Of a stretch of 46,793 nt of DNA, positions 27,085-35,585 are shown one piece after another. Source of the stretch: Pseudoalteromonas sp. NBT06-2 (lineage in GTDB: Bacteria; Pseudomonadota; Gammaproteobacteria; Enterobacterales; Alteromonadaceae); the NCBI RefSeq assembly GCF_002276045.1, contig NZ_NQMR01000060.1:1-46793 (forward strand), in the 5' to 3' direction. A program made the position numbers and the translations under genes. The notes under the pieces are model-generated. The model did not search any database, had not been told where the DNA came from, and saw only the letters and a program-made list of their open reading frames with translations. How positions within the stretch are numbered: the stretch's first letter is position 1; each line of letters opens with the position of its first letter.

Positions 27085-28242
27085 ATGAATTTCAATTTAT
27101 CTGAAGATCAAATCGCATTCGCAGAAACTGCTCGTCAATTTGCTTTAACAGAAATGCTACCAAATGCAGCAAAATGGGATGCTGAACATATTTTTCCAAA
27201 AGATGTAATTCAAGCTGCAGGTGAACTTGGTTTTTGTGGTCTTTATACACCTGAAGCAGCGGGTGGATTGGGCCTTTCACGTTTAGATTCAAGTATTATT
27301 TTTGAACAACTCGCAATGGGGTGTACAGCTACTACAGCAATGTTGACGATTCACAATATGGCTACTTGGATGATTGCTAGCTTTGGTACACAAGAAATAA
27401 AAGAGCAATTATGTAACGAGCTTGTAATGGGTGTAAAACTAGCCTCATATTGTTTAACAGAGCCTGGTTCCGGTTCTGACGCGGCATCTTTAAGAACTAA
27501 AGCAATATCTGACGGAGACGATTACATAATCAATGGTTCAAAAATGTTTATCTCAGGTGCAGGTGAAACTGATGTTTTAGTTGTTATGGTACGTACTGGT
27601 GAAGCCGGTCCAAAAGGTATTTCAGCTGTTGTTGTGCCTGCAGACGCACTCGGTGTTATCTATGGTAAAGCAGAAGAAAAAATGGGTTGGAATGCTCAGC
27701 CTACACGTTTAGTTACTTTTGAAAATGTAAGAATACCAAAATCACATTTATTAGGTAATGAAGGTGATGGTTTCACTTTTGCGATGCAAGGTCTTGATGG
27801 TGGCAGAATCAATATTGCTACGTGTTCAATTGGTACTGCTCAGCAAGCTTTAAATACTGCTACAGAATATATGAAAGAGCGAGAGCAATTTGGTAAACCA
27901 CTTGCTGCATTTCAAGCGTTACAATTCAAACTTGCTGATATGGCAACAGAACTTGTAGCTGCACGTCAAATGGTACGTTTAGCCGCATTTAAATTAGACA
28001 CTAAAGATCCAGAAAAAACAGCATATTGTGCAATGGCAAAACGTTTTGCAACTGATATCGGTTTTACAGTATGTGATGAAGCATTACAGCTTCATGGTGG
28101 TTATGGTTATATCAAAGAGTATCCATTAGAACGTCATGTAAGAGATGTTCGTGTTCATAAAATTTTAGAAGGTACTAACGAAATAATGCGCTTGATCATA
28201 GCCCGTCGCTTATTAGCTGATGGTGCAGGTGATATTTTATAA
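27085..28242 (+). CDS. Acyl-CoA dehydrogenase (probable isobutyryl-CoA dehydrogenase)
   Basis: FAD-dependent acyl-CoA dehydrogenase of 385 residues. It has CLTEPGSGSDAASL, FISGAGETD, LHGGYGYIKEYPLERHVRDVRV and the catalytic base in ILEGTNEIMR (Glu362), the position used by short- and medium-chain members. It heads an operon with an enoyl-CoA hydratase, a 3-hydroxyisobutyryl-CoA hydrolase and mmsB, so isobutyryl-CoA to methacrylyl-CoA in valine degradation is the likely reaction. 2-Methylbutyryl-CoA from isoleucine is a possible second substrate. Specificity is inferred from context. Confidence 0.88.
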   Translation: MNFNLSEDQIAFAETARQFALTEMLPNAAKWDAEHIFPKDVIQAAGELGFCGLYTPEAAGGLGLSRLDSSIIFEQLAMGCTATTAMLTIHNMATWMIASFGTQEIKEQLCNELVMGVKLASYCLTEPGSGSDAASLRTKAISDGDDYIINGSKMFISGAGETDVLVVMVRTGEAGPKGISAVVVPADALGVIYGKAEEKMGWNAQPTRLVTFENVRIPKSHLLGNEGDGFTFAMQGLDGGRINIATCSIGTAQQALNTATEYMKEREQFGKPLAAFQALQFKLADMATELVAARQMVRLAAFKLDTKDPEKTAYCAMAKRFATDIGFTVCDEALQLHGGYGYIKEYPLERHVRDVRVHKILEGTNEIMRLIIARRLLADGAGDIL

Positions 28243-28318
28243 CAATGAGTAAGTAACTCAATTGTGAAAAATTGGCATGGATTGTATCGATGCCTAGATA
28301 AAATTAAGGATTAAAAAT

Positions 28319-29095
28319 ATGTCAGCTCAAATTAAACTTGAAAAACAAGATCATATCGCAATTTTAACGATGTCTAATCCACCAGCAAATACATGGACTC
28401 GCGATACGTTAGTTGCTTTAAAAGAGTTAGTTCTAGAATTAAACTCGGATAAAAATATATATTCACTTGTGATCACAGGCGAAGGTGAAAAATTCTTTAG
28501 TGCTGGTGCTGACTTAAACGTATTTGCGTCGGGTGATAAAGGTGTAGCAGCTGAGATGTCATTTGTATTTGGTCAAGCATTTGAAACTTTATCAGATTTT
28601 AGAGGTGTTTCCATTGCGGCTATTAATGGTTTTGCAATGGGCGGAGGTTTAGAAGTTGCTTTAGCATGTGATATTAGAATTTTAGAACAACAAGCACAAG
28701 TTGCATTACCTGAAGCAAAAGTTGGTTTATTACCTTGTGCTGGTGGAACTCAAAATTTAGCAACGTTAGTTGGTGAAGGATGGGCAAAACGTATGATTTT
28801 ATGTGGTGAGAGATTAAAAGCCGATAAAGCGCTACAAATTGGTTTAGTTGAAGAAGTTGTTGAAACGGGAACTTCATTACAGCACGCACTTGTACTAGCT
28901 AAAAAAGTTGAAGACCAAAGTCCTGTTGCTGTTTCTGCATGTAAAACACTCATTCAGCAAGGCCGTTCTGGTTCAACTCGTGGTGCTTTACCACTAGAGC
29001 GTGAAATGTTTGTAACTTTATTTGATACCAAAGATCAAAAAGAGGGTGTTCAGGCATTTTTAGAAAAGCGAAAAGCGAACTGGGTGAATGCCTAA
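28319..29095 (+). CDS. Enoyl-CoA hydratase (probable methacrylyl-CoA hydratase)
   Basis: Crotonase of 258 residues with both catalytic glutamates: Glu112 in GGGLEVALACD and Glu132 in PEAKVG; the oxyanion segment is FFSAGADLN. Position in the operon suggests hydration of methacrylyl-CoA to 3-hydroxyisobutyryl-CoA, and perhaps tiglyl-CoA in isoleucine breakdown. AAGGA precedes the ATG. Its stop TAA shares its last base with the ATG of the next gene, so the two are translationally coupled. Confidence 0.88.
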   Translation: MSAQIKLEKQDHIAILTMSNPPANTWTRDTLVALKELVLELNSDKNIYSLVITGEGEKFFSAGADLNVFASGDKGVAAEMSFVFGQAFETLSDFRGVSIAAINGFAMGGGLEVALACDIRILEQQAQVALPEAKVGLLPCAGGTQNLATLVGEGWAKRMILCGERLKADKALQIGLVEEVVETGTSLQHALVLAKKVEDQSPVAVSACKTLIQQGRSGSTRGALPLEREMFVTLFDTKDQKEGVQAFLEKRKANWVNA

Positions 29096-30225
29096 TGAGC
29101 TGCGTTTTATTTAAGGAGTTAGAGTCTGCGTGCGGCTTAAAAATTGGTATTGCTACTCTGAACTCTGAAAAATCACTTAATGCGTTAAACATGGATATGA
29201 TCCAACTATTAACGCCGCAACTACAAAAATGGAAAGATGATGACTCAATCGCCTTAGTATTATTAGAAGGTGCCGGAGAAAAATCATTTTGTGCAGGAGG
29301 TGATGTTGTAAGCTTATATAAAGCAATGGCAACTGTAAAAAATGGTAAAATCGATCCAACAGATTATATCGAAAATTTTTTTACAGCAGAGTATAAATTA
29401 GATTACCTCATTCACCGTTTTGAAAAACCAGTCTTATTATGGGGGAATGGCATCATAATGGGTGGGGGATTAGGTATAATGGCAGGTGCAAGCCATAAAG
29501 TAGTGACAGAAAGTGCACGAATAGCCATGCCAGAAATCACAATTGGTTTATATCCTGATGTAGGAGGGAGTTTTTTCTTAAATAAAATGCCAGATCAAGT
29601 AGGTTTATTTTTAGGATTAACAGGTGCTTCTATGAATTGTGAAGATGCTCGATTTGTTGGTCTTGCAGATTATTACGTTAAACATAATTTTAAAGCAGAC
29701 TTAATTGAGAAGTTACTTTTAACTAAATGGGGAAAAACCAAGTCACTAAATCACGATAAATTAAGTGAAGTCCTTCAAAGTTTCCAAAATACTTCAGGAA
29801 AACCGCCCATTTCTGAAGTTAAAAACCATATTGAAAAAATTTCTGATATGTCTGGCTTTAATAGTTTAATTGAAAAAGTTGATTACTTATTAAGTATCGA
29901 AATCGAAGATAAGTGGTTCAATCGTGCGCAAAAAGGCTTAAGTCATGGCAGCCCATTAAGCGCTCACTTAGTATTTCAGCAACTAAAACATGCTAAAGGT
30001 TTAAGTTTAGGTGATTGCTTTAGACAAGAGTTATCTATGTCTGTGCAATGTGGCCGTTTTGGTGAGTTTAAAGAAGGTGTTCGTGCCTTACTAATAGACA
30101 AAGACGGTAAACCCAATTGGAAATTCTCCAATTTAAATTTAGTACCACAAGAGTATGTAGCACCATTTTTTGAATCTTTATGGGATAAAAATACGCATCC
30201 ATTAGCAACATTAGGAAAGGAATAA
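29095..30225 (+). CDS. 3-hydroxyisobutyryl-CoA hydrolase
   Basis: Crotonase-superfamily hydrolase of 376 residues, with the FCAGGDVVSLY segment, NGIIMGGGLGIMAG, and the HIBCH signature AMPEITIGLYPDVGGSFFL (Glu147, Asp155). The roughly 110-residue extension beyond a standard crotonase is typical of the ECH_2/HIBCH type. It releases free 3-hydroxyisobutyrate, the substrate of the next gene product, MmsB. The start is fixed by the one-base overlap with the preceding stop. Confidence 0.93.
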   Translation: MSCVLFKELESACGLKIGIATLNSEKSLNALNMDMIQLLTPQLQKWKDDDSIALVLLEGAGEKSFCAGGDVVSLYKAMATVKNGKIDPTDYIENFFTAEYKLDYLIHRFEKPVLLWGNGIIMGGGLGIMAGASHKVVTESARIAMPEITIGLYPDVGGSFFLNKMPDQVGLFLGLTGASMNCEDARFVGLADYYVKHNFKADLIEKLLLTKWGKTKSLNHDKLSEVLQSFQNTSGKPPISEVKNHIEKISDMSGFNSLIEKVDYLLSIEIEDKWFNRAQKGLSHGSPLSAHLVFQQLKHAKGLSLGDCFRQELSMSVQCGRFGEFKEGVRALLIDKDGKPNWKFSNLNLVPQEYVAPFFESLWDKNTHPLATLGKE

Positions 30226-30229
30226 TAAC

Positions 30230-31120
30230 ATGGCAAATATCGGATTTATTGGTTTAGGTAACATGGGTGGCCCGATGGCTGCTAATTTAGTCAAAGCGGG
30301 TCACACTGTTACTGTTTTTGATCTTAGCCTAGATGCTATGAAGACATTATCTGATGCTGGTGCAAAAATAGCTGAGTACGTGAATGACTGTGCTATTGAT
30401 AAAGATTATGTCATTAGTATGTTACCTGCAGGTAAACATGTTAAAGGTTTGTATCTTGGCGAGTCTGGTTTAATCTCTGTATTAGATAATAAAACGCAAG
30501 TAATTGACTGTAGTACGATTGATGCACAATCGGCACGCATTGTAGGTGAAGGGTTAAGCAAAGCGGGTATTAGTTTTGTAGATGCGCCTGTTTCAGGTGG
30601 TACAGCTGGTGCGACTAACGGCACTTTAACTTTTATTGTAGGTGCACGTAAAGACGATTTTTCAAAAGCCGAAACAGTATTAAAAGACATGGGAAAAAAC
30701 ATATTCCATGCTGGTGATATTGGTGCAGGCCAAGTTGCAAAAATTTGTAATAATATGCTGTTAAGTGTATTAATGGCAGGAACCAGTGAGGCATTACAAA
30801 TGGGTATAGATAATGGCTTAGACCCTAAAGTGTTATCAGATATTATGCTGCAAAGCTCGGGTCGTAACTGGACTTTAGAGTTATATAATCCGTGTCCTGA
30901 TGTATTAGACAATGTACCATCTTCTAATGACTACAAGGGTGGCTTTATGGTTGATTTAATGGCTAAAGATTTGGGTCTCGCTATGGACGCTGCCAATCAT
31001 AGTAACTCTAGTACACCTATGGGCGCACTTGCTAAAAATCTTTATAACTTAATGCAAAATCAAGATATGGGTTCTCAAGATTTTTCTTCGATTTTCAAAT
31101 TATTTTCAAAAGCAGAATAA
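30230..31120 (+). CDS. mmsB: 3-hydroxyisobutyrate dehydrogenase
   Basis: NAD-dependent beta-hydroxyacid dehydrogenase of 296 residues. The Rossmann fold starts FIGLGNMGGPMAANL; DAPVSGGTAGATNGTL (about residues 118-133) binds substrate, and Lys171 in GAGQVAKICNN is the catalytic lysine. It oxidises 3-hydroxyisobutyrate to methylmalonate semialdehyde. The gene for the next enzyme, mmsA, is about 9 kb away instead of adjacent. AAGGAAT lies before the ATG, 4 bp after the hydrolase stop. Confidence 0.95.
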   Translation: MANIGFIGLGNMGGPMAANLVKAGHTVTVFDLSLDAMKTLSDAGAKIAEYVNDCAIDKDYVISMLPAGKHVKGLYLGESGLISVLDNKTQVIDCSTIDAQSARIVGEGLSKAGISFVDAPVSGGTAGATNGTLTFIVGARKDDFSKAETVLKDMGKNIFHAGDIGAGQVAKICNNMLLSVLMAGTSEALQMGIDNGLDPKVLSDIMLQSSGRNWTLELYNPCPDVLDNVPSSNDYKGGFMVDLMAKDLGLAMDAANHSNSSTPMGALAKNLYNLMQNQDMGSQDFSSIFKLFSKAE

Positions 31121-31121
31121 A

Positions 31122-32012
31122 ATGAAACAGATTTCAGTAATAGGTTCAGGCACTATGGGTAATGGTATTGCTCATGTATTTGCTCAAAATGGTTTTAAAG
31201 TGAATTTAGTTGATATTTCACAAGATGCACTGGATAAAGCGTTACTCACAATTGGTAAAAACTTGGACCGTCAAGTTAAGAAAGAAGCAATAACTGCACA
31301 AACTAAAATAGATACTTTAAATAACATTACAACTTTTACCCAAATGAAAGAAGGTGTTGAATCTTCTGATTTAGTTGTTGAAGCTGCCACAGAAAATCCA
31401 GATATTAAATTAAGTATTTTTAAAGAGCTAGATGAACTTTGTAAAGATGACGCTATTTTAGCTTCTAATACATCATCAATTTCAATTACAAAAATTGCGA
31501 GTGTAACTAACCGCCCAGAAAAAGTAATTGGCATGCATTTTATGAATCCTGTGCCAGTTATGAAATTAGTTGAAGTGATAAATGGTTATCTAACATCTAT
31601 CGAAACAACAAATTGCATTATTTCTTTGTGCGAGCACCTAAGTAAAACGGCTGTACCTGCTAATGATTATCCTGGATTTGTTGCTAACAGAATCTTAATG
31701 CCAATGATCAATGAAGCCATTTTATCACTTCAAAATGGTGTTGCAGGTGTTAACGAAATAGACCAAATTATGAAACTTGGCATGGCACATCCTATGGGGC
31801 CATTACAGCTTGCAGATTTTATTGGTTTAGATGTATGTTTATATATTATGCGTGTACTACAAGACGGTTTAGGAGATGATAAATACGCTCCTGCGCCATT
31901 ACTTGTCAATATGGTAACAGCAGGGCATATGGGCTCTAAATCTGGTAATGGCTTTTATGATTGGTCAAATGGAATAAAAGATTTAAAAGTCTCAAAACAG
32001 TTTACCAATTAA
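31122..32012 (+). CDS. 3-hydroxyacyl-CoA dehydrogenase (3-hydroxybutyryl-CoA type)
   Basis: A single-domain 3-hydroxyacyl-CoA dehydrogenase of 296 residues without a fused hydratase. GSGTMGNGIAHVFAQNG binds NAD; Ser117/Ser119 lie in SNTSSIS, and the catalytic His139-Glu151 dyad lies in MHFMNPVPVMKLVEVI. It begins one base after the mmsB stop, so it belongs to the same operon. It is not needed for valine; it could serve isoleucine (2-methyl-3-hydroxybutyryl-CoA) or short-chain fatty acids. A hairpin terminator follows. Confidence 0.9.
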   Translation: MKQISVIGSGTMGNGIAHVFAQNGFKVNLVDISQDALDKALLTIGKNLDRQVKKEAITAQTKIDTLNNITTFTQMKEGVESSDLVVEAATENPDIKLSIFKELDELCKDDAILASNTSSISITKIASVTNRPEKVIGMHFMNPVPVMKLVEVINGYLTSIETTNCIISLCEHLSKTAVPANDYPGFVANRILMPMINEAILSLQNGVAGVNEIDQIMKLGMAHPMGPLQLADFIGLDVCLYIMRVLQDGLGDDKYAPAPLLVNMVTAGHMGSKSGNGFYDWSNGIKDLKVSKQFTN

Positions 32013-32041
32013 AAACGAAAAAATTTTAATAAGTTTAAAAG

Positions 32042-32065
32042 CCTTATAATTTCATAAGGTTTTTT
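32042..32065 (+). terminator. Terminator of the valine operon
   Basis: CCTTAT and ATAAGG form a 6-bp stem with a 6-base loop, followed by six T. It lies 30 bases after the 3-hydroxyacyl-CoA dehydrogenase stop. Confidence 0.75.
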
Positions 32066-32119
32066 ACTATAAAAATATCAAAACGATACATTGTAATAAA
32101 ATTATTAAAAAGCATTTTT

Positions 32120-32887
32120 ATGAATATAAAAAATAAAACAATCGTAATCACTGGTGGAGCGCAAGGTTTAGGTTTTTCTATGGCTAAATCTTTTATAAAA
32201 CAAGGTGCACATATTGCCTTGATAGATATGTGTAATCAACAATTAGATGATGCCGTTATAGAATTAAGCTCTGATATAAACAAAGTTATTTCATATGTCG
32301 CTGATGTGACAAAAGAAGATGAAGTGATCAAAACATTTAATTTAATCAACAATGACTTTGGCTCGATAGATATTTTAATTAATAATGCAGGTATTACACG
32401 AGATGGTATGTTGGTTAAAGTGAAGGATGACCAAGTTGTAGAGCGGATGTCTCTTAAACAGTTTCAGTCTGTTATTGATGTGAATTTAACGGGAGTATTT
32501 TTGTGTGGTAGAGAAGCTGCATCTTATATGATTGAAAATTCCGAAGTTTCATCGGGTGTGATTATAAATATGTCTAGTATTTGTCGTGCTGGTAATATAG
32601 GACAAACAAATTACGCAGCGTCAAAAGCTGGGGTGGTTGCATTAACAACGACTTGGGCTAAAGAGTTAGGCCGATTTAATATCCGTGTTGGTGCGATCGC
32701 CCCTGGAGTTATCGATACTCAAATGACTAGAGCAATGAAACCTCAAGCACAAGATAGAATGATACAAGGTACTTCTGTAGGTAGGTTTGGTTCAGCCGAC
32801 GAGATTGCCCATACTGCACAATACATAATAGAAAATGACTTTTTCACTGGACGTGTGATTGAGATAGATGGTGGTATTAGAATTTAA
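32120..32887 (+). CDS. Short-chain dehydrogenase/reductase (FabG-like)
   Basis: Classical SDR of 255 residues with TGGAQGLG (NAD(P)-binding), NNAGITRDGML, and the catalytic Ser152/Ser153, Tyr165 and Lys169 (NYAASKAG). Asp36 after the second strand suggests NAD rather than NADP. Resemblance to FabG and to 2-methyl-3-hydroxybutyryl-CoA dehydrogenases, plus location behind the valine operon, suggests a hydroxyacyl-CoA substrate from branched-chain degradation. A terminator lies upstream, so it may have its own promoter or depend on read-through. The ribosome binding site is weak. Confidence 0.85.
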   Translation: MNIKNKTIVITGGAQGLGFSMAKSFIKQGAHIALIDMCNQQLDDAVIELSSDINKVISYVADVTKEDEVIKTFNLINNDFGSIDILINNAGITRDGMLVKVKDDQVVERMSLKQFQSVIDVNLTGVFLCGREAASYMIENSEVSSGVIINMSSICRAGNIGQTNYAASKAGVVALTTTWAKELGRFNIRVGAIAPGVIDTQMTRAMKPQAQDRMIQGTSVGRFGSADEIAHTAQYIIENDFFTGRVIEIDGGIRI

Positions 32888-33314
32888 TCATTAATATTTT
32901 TAAGAAAGAGAATTTCTATGGCACAATATTATTAATTTTATCATCATTAATTTTTAGTTATAACAGAAATAAAAATCGTTCTATATTTATAGACCATTAT
33001 GAATTTATTTTATTTACTCGCAGTTATTAACTTTTTTGTCGAAATGGGTTTAGTGGATTTTACACTATACACCAACTGAAGCGATGACAACACCAACGAG
33101 TGCACAACTAGGAGTAAAAATAGCCTGGAAAATCAATAAAAAACTAAATTCCTTGACTGATGCCCTTCACTCAAGTTAGATTTTATTGAGCGTTACTGTT
33201 AGACAAAAATTGACCGGTTTCACTATATTACACAAAACTACATGTTTTATATTAAATAAGCACTAAACTTTACAGTTGTGCATACGCAATTTTAAATTTT
33301 TAAAGGTAGGAAAG
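32888..33314. other. Gene-poor, decayed region
   Basis: There is no intact gene. MAQYY at about 32919 is followed at once by a stop, and a 32-codon frame near 33084-33179 (starting MTTPTSAQLGV) ends in a stop; both could be gene scraps. I recognise neither. Confidence 0.3.
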
Positions 33315-33793
33315 ATGAAAAGTATCTTGAATAAACTATCAATTAATAAAACTATTATTTTTTATCGGTTTTTATTTTTAGCTTACAAGCTATTTACGGA
33401 TTGATGATTAATTCTAGTATCAATATTATGGGTTATCATATCACCCAAATTGAAACCCAATACATTCCTCTAACTAAAGACATAACGTTATTAACAGAGC
33501 GACAGTTAAAACAAAAAATTGTATTTGAACGTGATTTTGGTTATACCGCTGTAATCAATGAAGAGGATAGTGATCTTAAACATTTTAACGAAGCAAAAAA
33601 TAAATTTTGACAATTACCAAATAAGATCGAGAATGGCATAGAATATTTTATAAATATTTTATAAATATTTTATAAATATTTTAGTAAGTGATAAAAGTGT
33701 GGCGGAAGAAGTTGACTTGGTTTCTGCGGCTATGGCTTCAATGGAATTAGCACGACATGCAGAAAGTGCCTTCATTTTTAGCAAAGCAACTTA
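33315..33793 (+). pseudogene. Broken chemotaxis-receptor-like gene (N-terminal part)
   Basis: An AGGTAGGAAAG precedes an ATG at 33315. The first frame (MKSILNKLSINKTI) stops early; a shifted frame from about 33380 continues as QAIYGLMINSSINIMGY and then PLTKDITLLTERQLKQ, ending at a TGA at 33608. After an 11-bp tandem repeat, a further frame (AEEVDLVSAAMASMELARHAES) ends at 33793. Together these read as the membrane anchor and helical periplasmic sensor part of a methyl-accepting-chemotaxis-like receptor; HAMP and signalling domains are missing. At least two frame breaks make it non-functional. Confidence 0.6.
33642..33683. repeat. 11-bp tandem repeat
   Basis: The unit AAATATTTTAT is present in about four copies inside the broken receptor-like gene. 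Because 11 is not a multiple of 3, copy-number change shifts the reading frame. Confidence 0.85.
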
Positions 33794-33866
33794 AAAGTAA
33801 CATCGAAAAATTCAAGTTAATATAATTTTTAAATACTAATTAAATATATAATTACAGAAGGTTAAT

Positions 33867-34334
33867 ATGAAAATTAAATCTCTAGCCATTGCGAGTGTAT
33901 TATATACCCTAATCCCAACTTTGGCGAATGCTTCATCTACTGAACATCACCATTTCCCTGGCATATTTATTGGTGCAACCACTATCGATAGTGAAACAGA
34001 CTTTTCATATGGTTTTGAATATGAATATAAAGTATCTAAATTGTGGGGAGCAGGATTTGTTTTTGAAAAAACCGATGACGCACACCACGGTGATGGCATT
34101 GACGTTAAATTGGCCTCTTTGTATTTACACCCTTGGAAAGAATTAAGAGTAGGGGTTGGTTTTGGTAAAGAAAAAGTTGGTGGTCACCATAGTCATGAAG
34201 AAAATTTGCAACGTATCTCGGTTAATTATGACTTTCATGTTGCTGGCTTTGGTATAGCCCCAACAATAGCGATAGATTTTGTTGATGGCGAGAATGCAAC
34301 AGTATTAGGGCTCTCATTTATAAAATCTTTTTAA
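33867..34334 (+). CDS. Small histidine-rich outer-membrane-type protein
   Basis: A 155-residue protein with a signal peptide (cleavage likely after Ala22, in LANAS). The mature part alternates short amphipathic beta strands (FSYGFEYEYKV, GAGFVFEK, ELRVGVGFG, ISVNYDFHV) and ends in Phe, as expected for a small outer-membrane beta barrel. Histidine clusters sit between strands: His27-29, His73-74, and His107, 108 and 110. AGAAGG lies before the ATG. Its family is not recognised; metal binding is only a suggestion. It stands between the broken receptor gene and a MITE cluster. Confidence 0.65.
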   Translation: MKIKSLAIASVLYTLIPTLANASSTEHHHFPGIFIGATTIDSETDFSYGFEYEYKVSKLWGAGFVFEKTDDAHHGDGIDVKLASLYLHPWKELRVGVGFGKEKVGGHHSHEENLQRISVNYDFHVAGFGIAPTIAIDFVDGENATVLGLSFIKSF

Positions 34335-34372
34335 TATCAGATATTCTGAGGTATTGAATATTAAGTGGGGGA

Positions 34373-34639
34373 TATACCCAAGCCACTTGATAATACTTGT
34401 TTCAGAATTTATCAGGTGAGTTAGTACAAGGCACATCATTTTAGCAATGCTTATTGCCTTTCAAACTGATGTAACGTAGTGATTACTTACCAGATAAATT
34501 CACTACGGGCGGGTTTTAAATGGTCAACTACCGCGTTATTTATGTTGATAAGGGAATAAACATTACCTGAAATAAATGTCTTGTATTTGACCATTTAAAC
34601 TCCCGCTGAAATCATGCATTTCCAAGTAGCTTGGGTATA
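34373..34639. repeat. MITE-like element, family B, copy 2 (267 bp)
   Basis: Inverted near-copy of 15750-16016 with the same length. Ends: TATACCCAAGCCACTTGA and the complement of TATACCCAAGCTACTTGG. The core (here GTTTATTCCCTT, one difference) starts at 34561 on the minus strand, 78 bp from the right end. The GGGCGGGTTTTAAATGGTCA arm and its complement near 34590 can fold. It has no coding capacity. Confidence 0.85.
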
Positions 34640-34678
34640 TGGTTAAATTCACTCTTTTTAAAAAGTTAACAATTGATA

Positions 34679-34992
34679 TATACCCAAACCACTTCAAGAT
34701 GCAGGATTCAGTTGGAATTAGAAATGCTTTAGGCAAGGCATTGATTGAAGAACATGGTTATTCCCTTTTCAAAATCAATAACGCTGCATAAAGTATTTAT
34801 AAACCAACCTTACAGGGACTTCTGAGCAAATCATGCTCGTTGTTGCCTGCATGGATGTAGGTACTAGAGCAATGCAGGAGCATATTGCCGGTCCATCTTT
34901 TTTTAAGGGAGTAACCATTAATGCAAAGATGCGCCTAGATCATGAATTGCTCAGCAGTCCTGAACCTCACATCTTGAAGTGGCTTGGGTATA
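34679..34992. repeat. MITE-like element, family A, copy 2 (314 bp, full length)
   Basis: Ends: TATACCCAAACCACTTCAAG and the complement of TATACCCAAGCCACTTCAAG. The core GGTTATTCCCTT starts at 34756, 77 bp from the left end. It contains the roughly 48-bp central block that copy 1 lacks; this block holds a dyad (CCTGCAT with ATGCAGG). The short open frame inside it is not protein-like. It begins 39 bp after the family B copy. Confidence 0.85.
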
Positions 34993-35170
34993 TACGCACT
35001 AATGTTCGCTTATAGTGATAAATTGTCGTTAATACCTATGTAAACGGTCTCATTATAGTTCGTTTGAGTCTGTGGAGATGCTTCGCTTTAACCAAAAGAA
35101 TATCAATTGTCAGATTGATTTGATCTAAAAGCACAATTAAGTGTCAAGTTTTAATCCGATACTTAATTAG

Positions 35171-35484
35171 GATACTCAAACCACTTCAAGATGCCCGATT
35201 CAGTTGAAATTAGAGACGCTTTAGGTAAGACATTGATTGCAGAAAATAGTTATTCCCTTTTCAAGATCAATAACACAGCTTAAAGCCCTTCTAAACCAAA
35301 TCATAGGGGACTTCTGAGTAAATCATGCTCGTTGTTGTCTACATGGATGTAGGTACTAGAGCAATGCAGGAGTATATTGCTAGTCCATCTTGTTTTAAGG
35401 GAGCAACCATTAATACAAAGGTGTGCCTAGATCATGATTTTCTCAGGAATTCTGAAGCTCGCATCTAGAAGTGGCTTGGGAATA
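35171..35484. repeat. MITE-like element, family A, copy 3 (about 314 bp, decayed)
   Basis: Same orientation and length as copy 2 but with many substitutions, including at both ends (GATACTCAAACCACTTCAAG at the left). The core reads AGTTATTCCCTT. The central block is retained. The divergence indicates an older insertion than copies 1 and 2. Confidence 0.8.
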
Positions 35485-35585
35485 CCTTGTTGTGTTTTAA
35501 ACCAACCTTTTAGATGTTTAATAGACGCTTTATCTCGACGTTCCAACTTATTAAAAGGGAAAAGTATAAGAAAGTAGCTGTGCGA

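Noticed and set aside
34833..35015. Short open frame of 60 codons
   Set aside because: It lies almost wholly inside the family A repeat element, has no ribosome binding site and its composition is that of the repeat.
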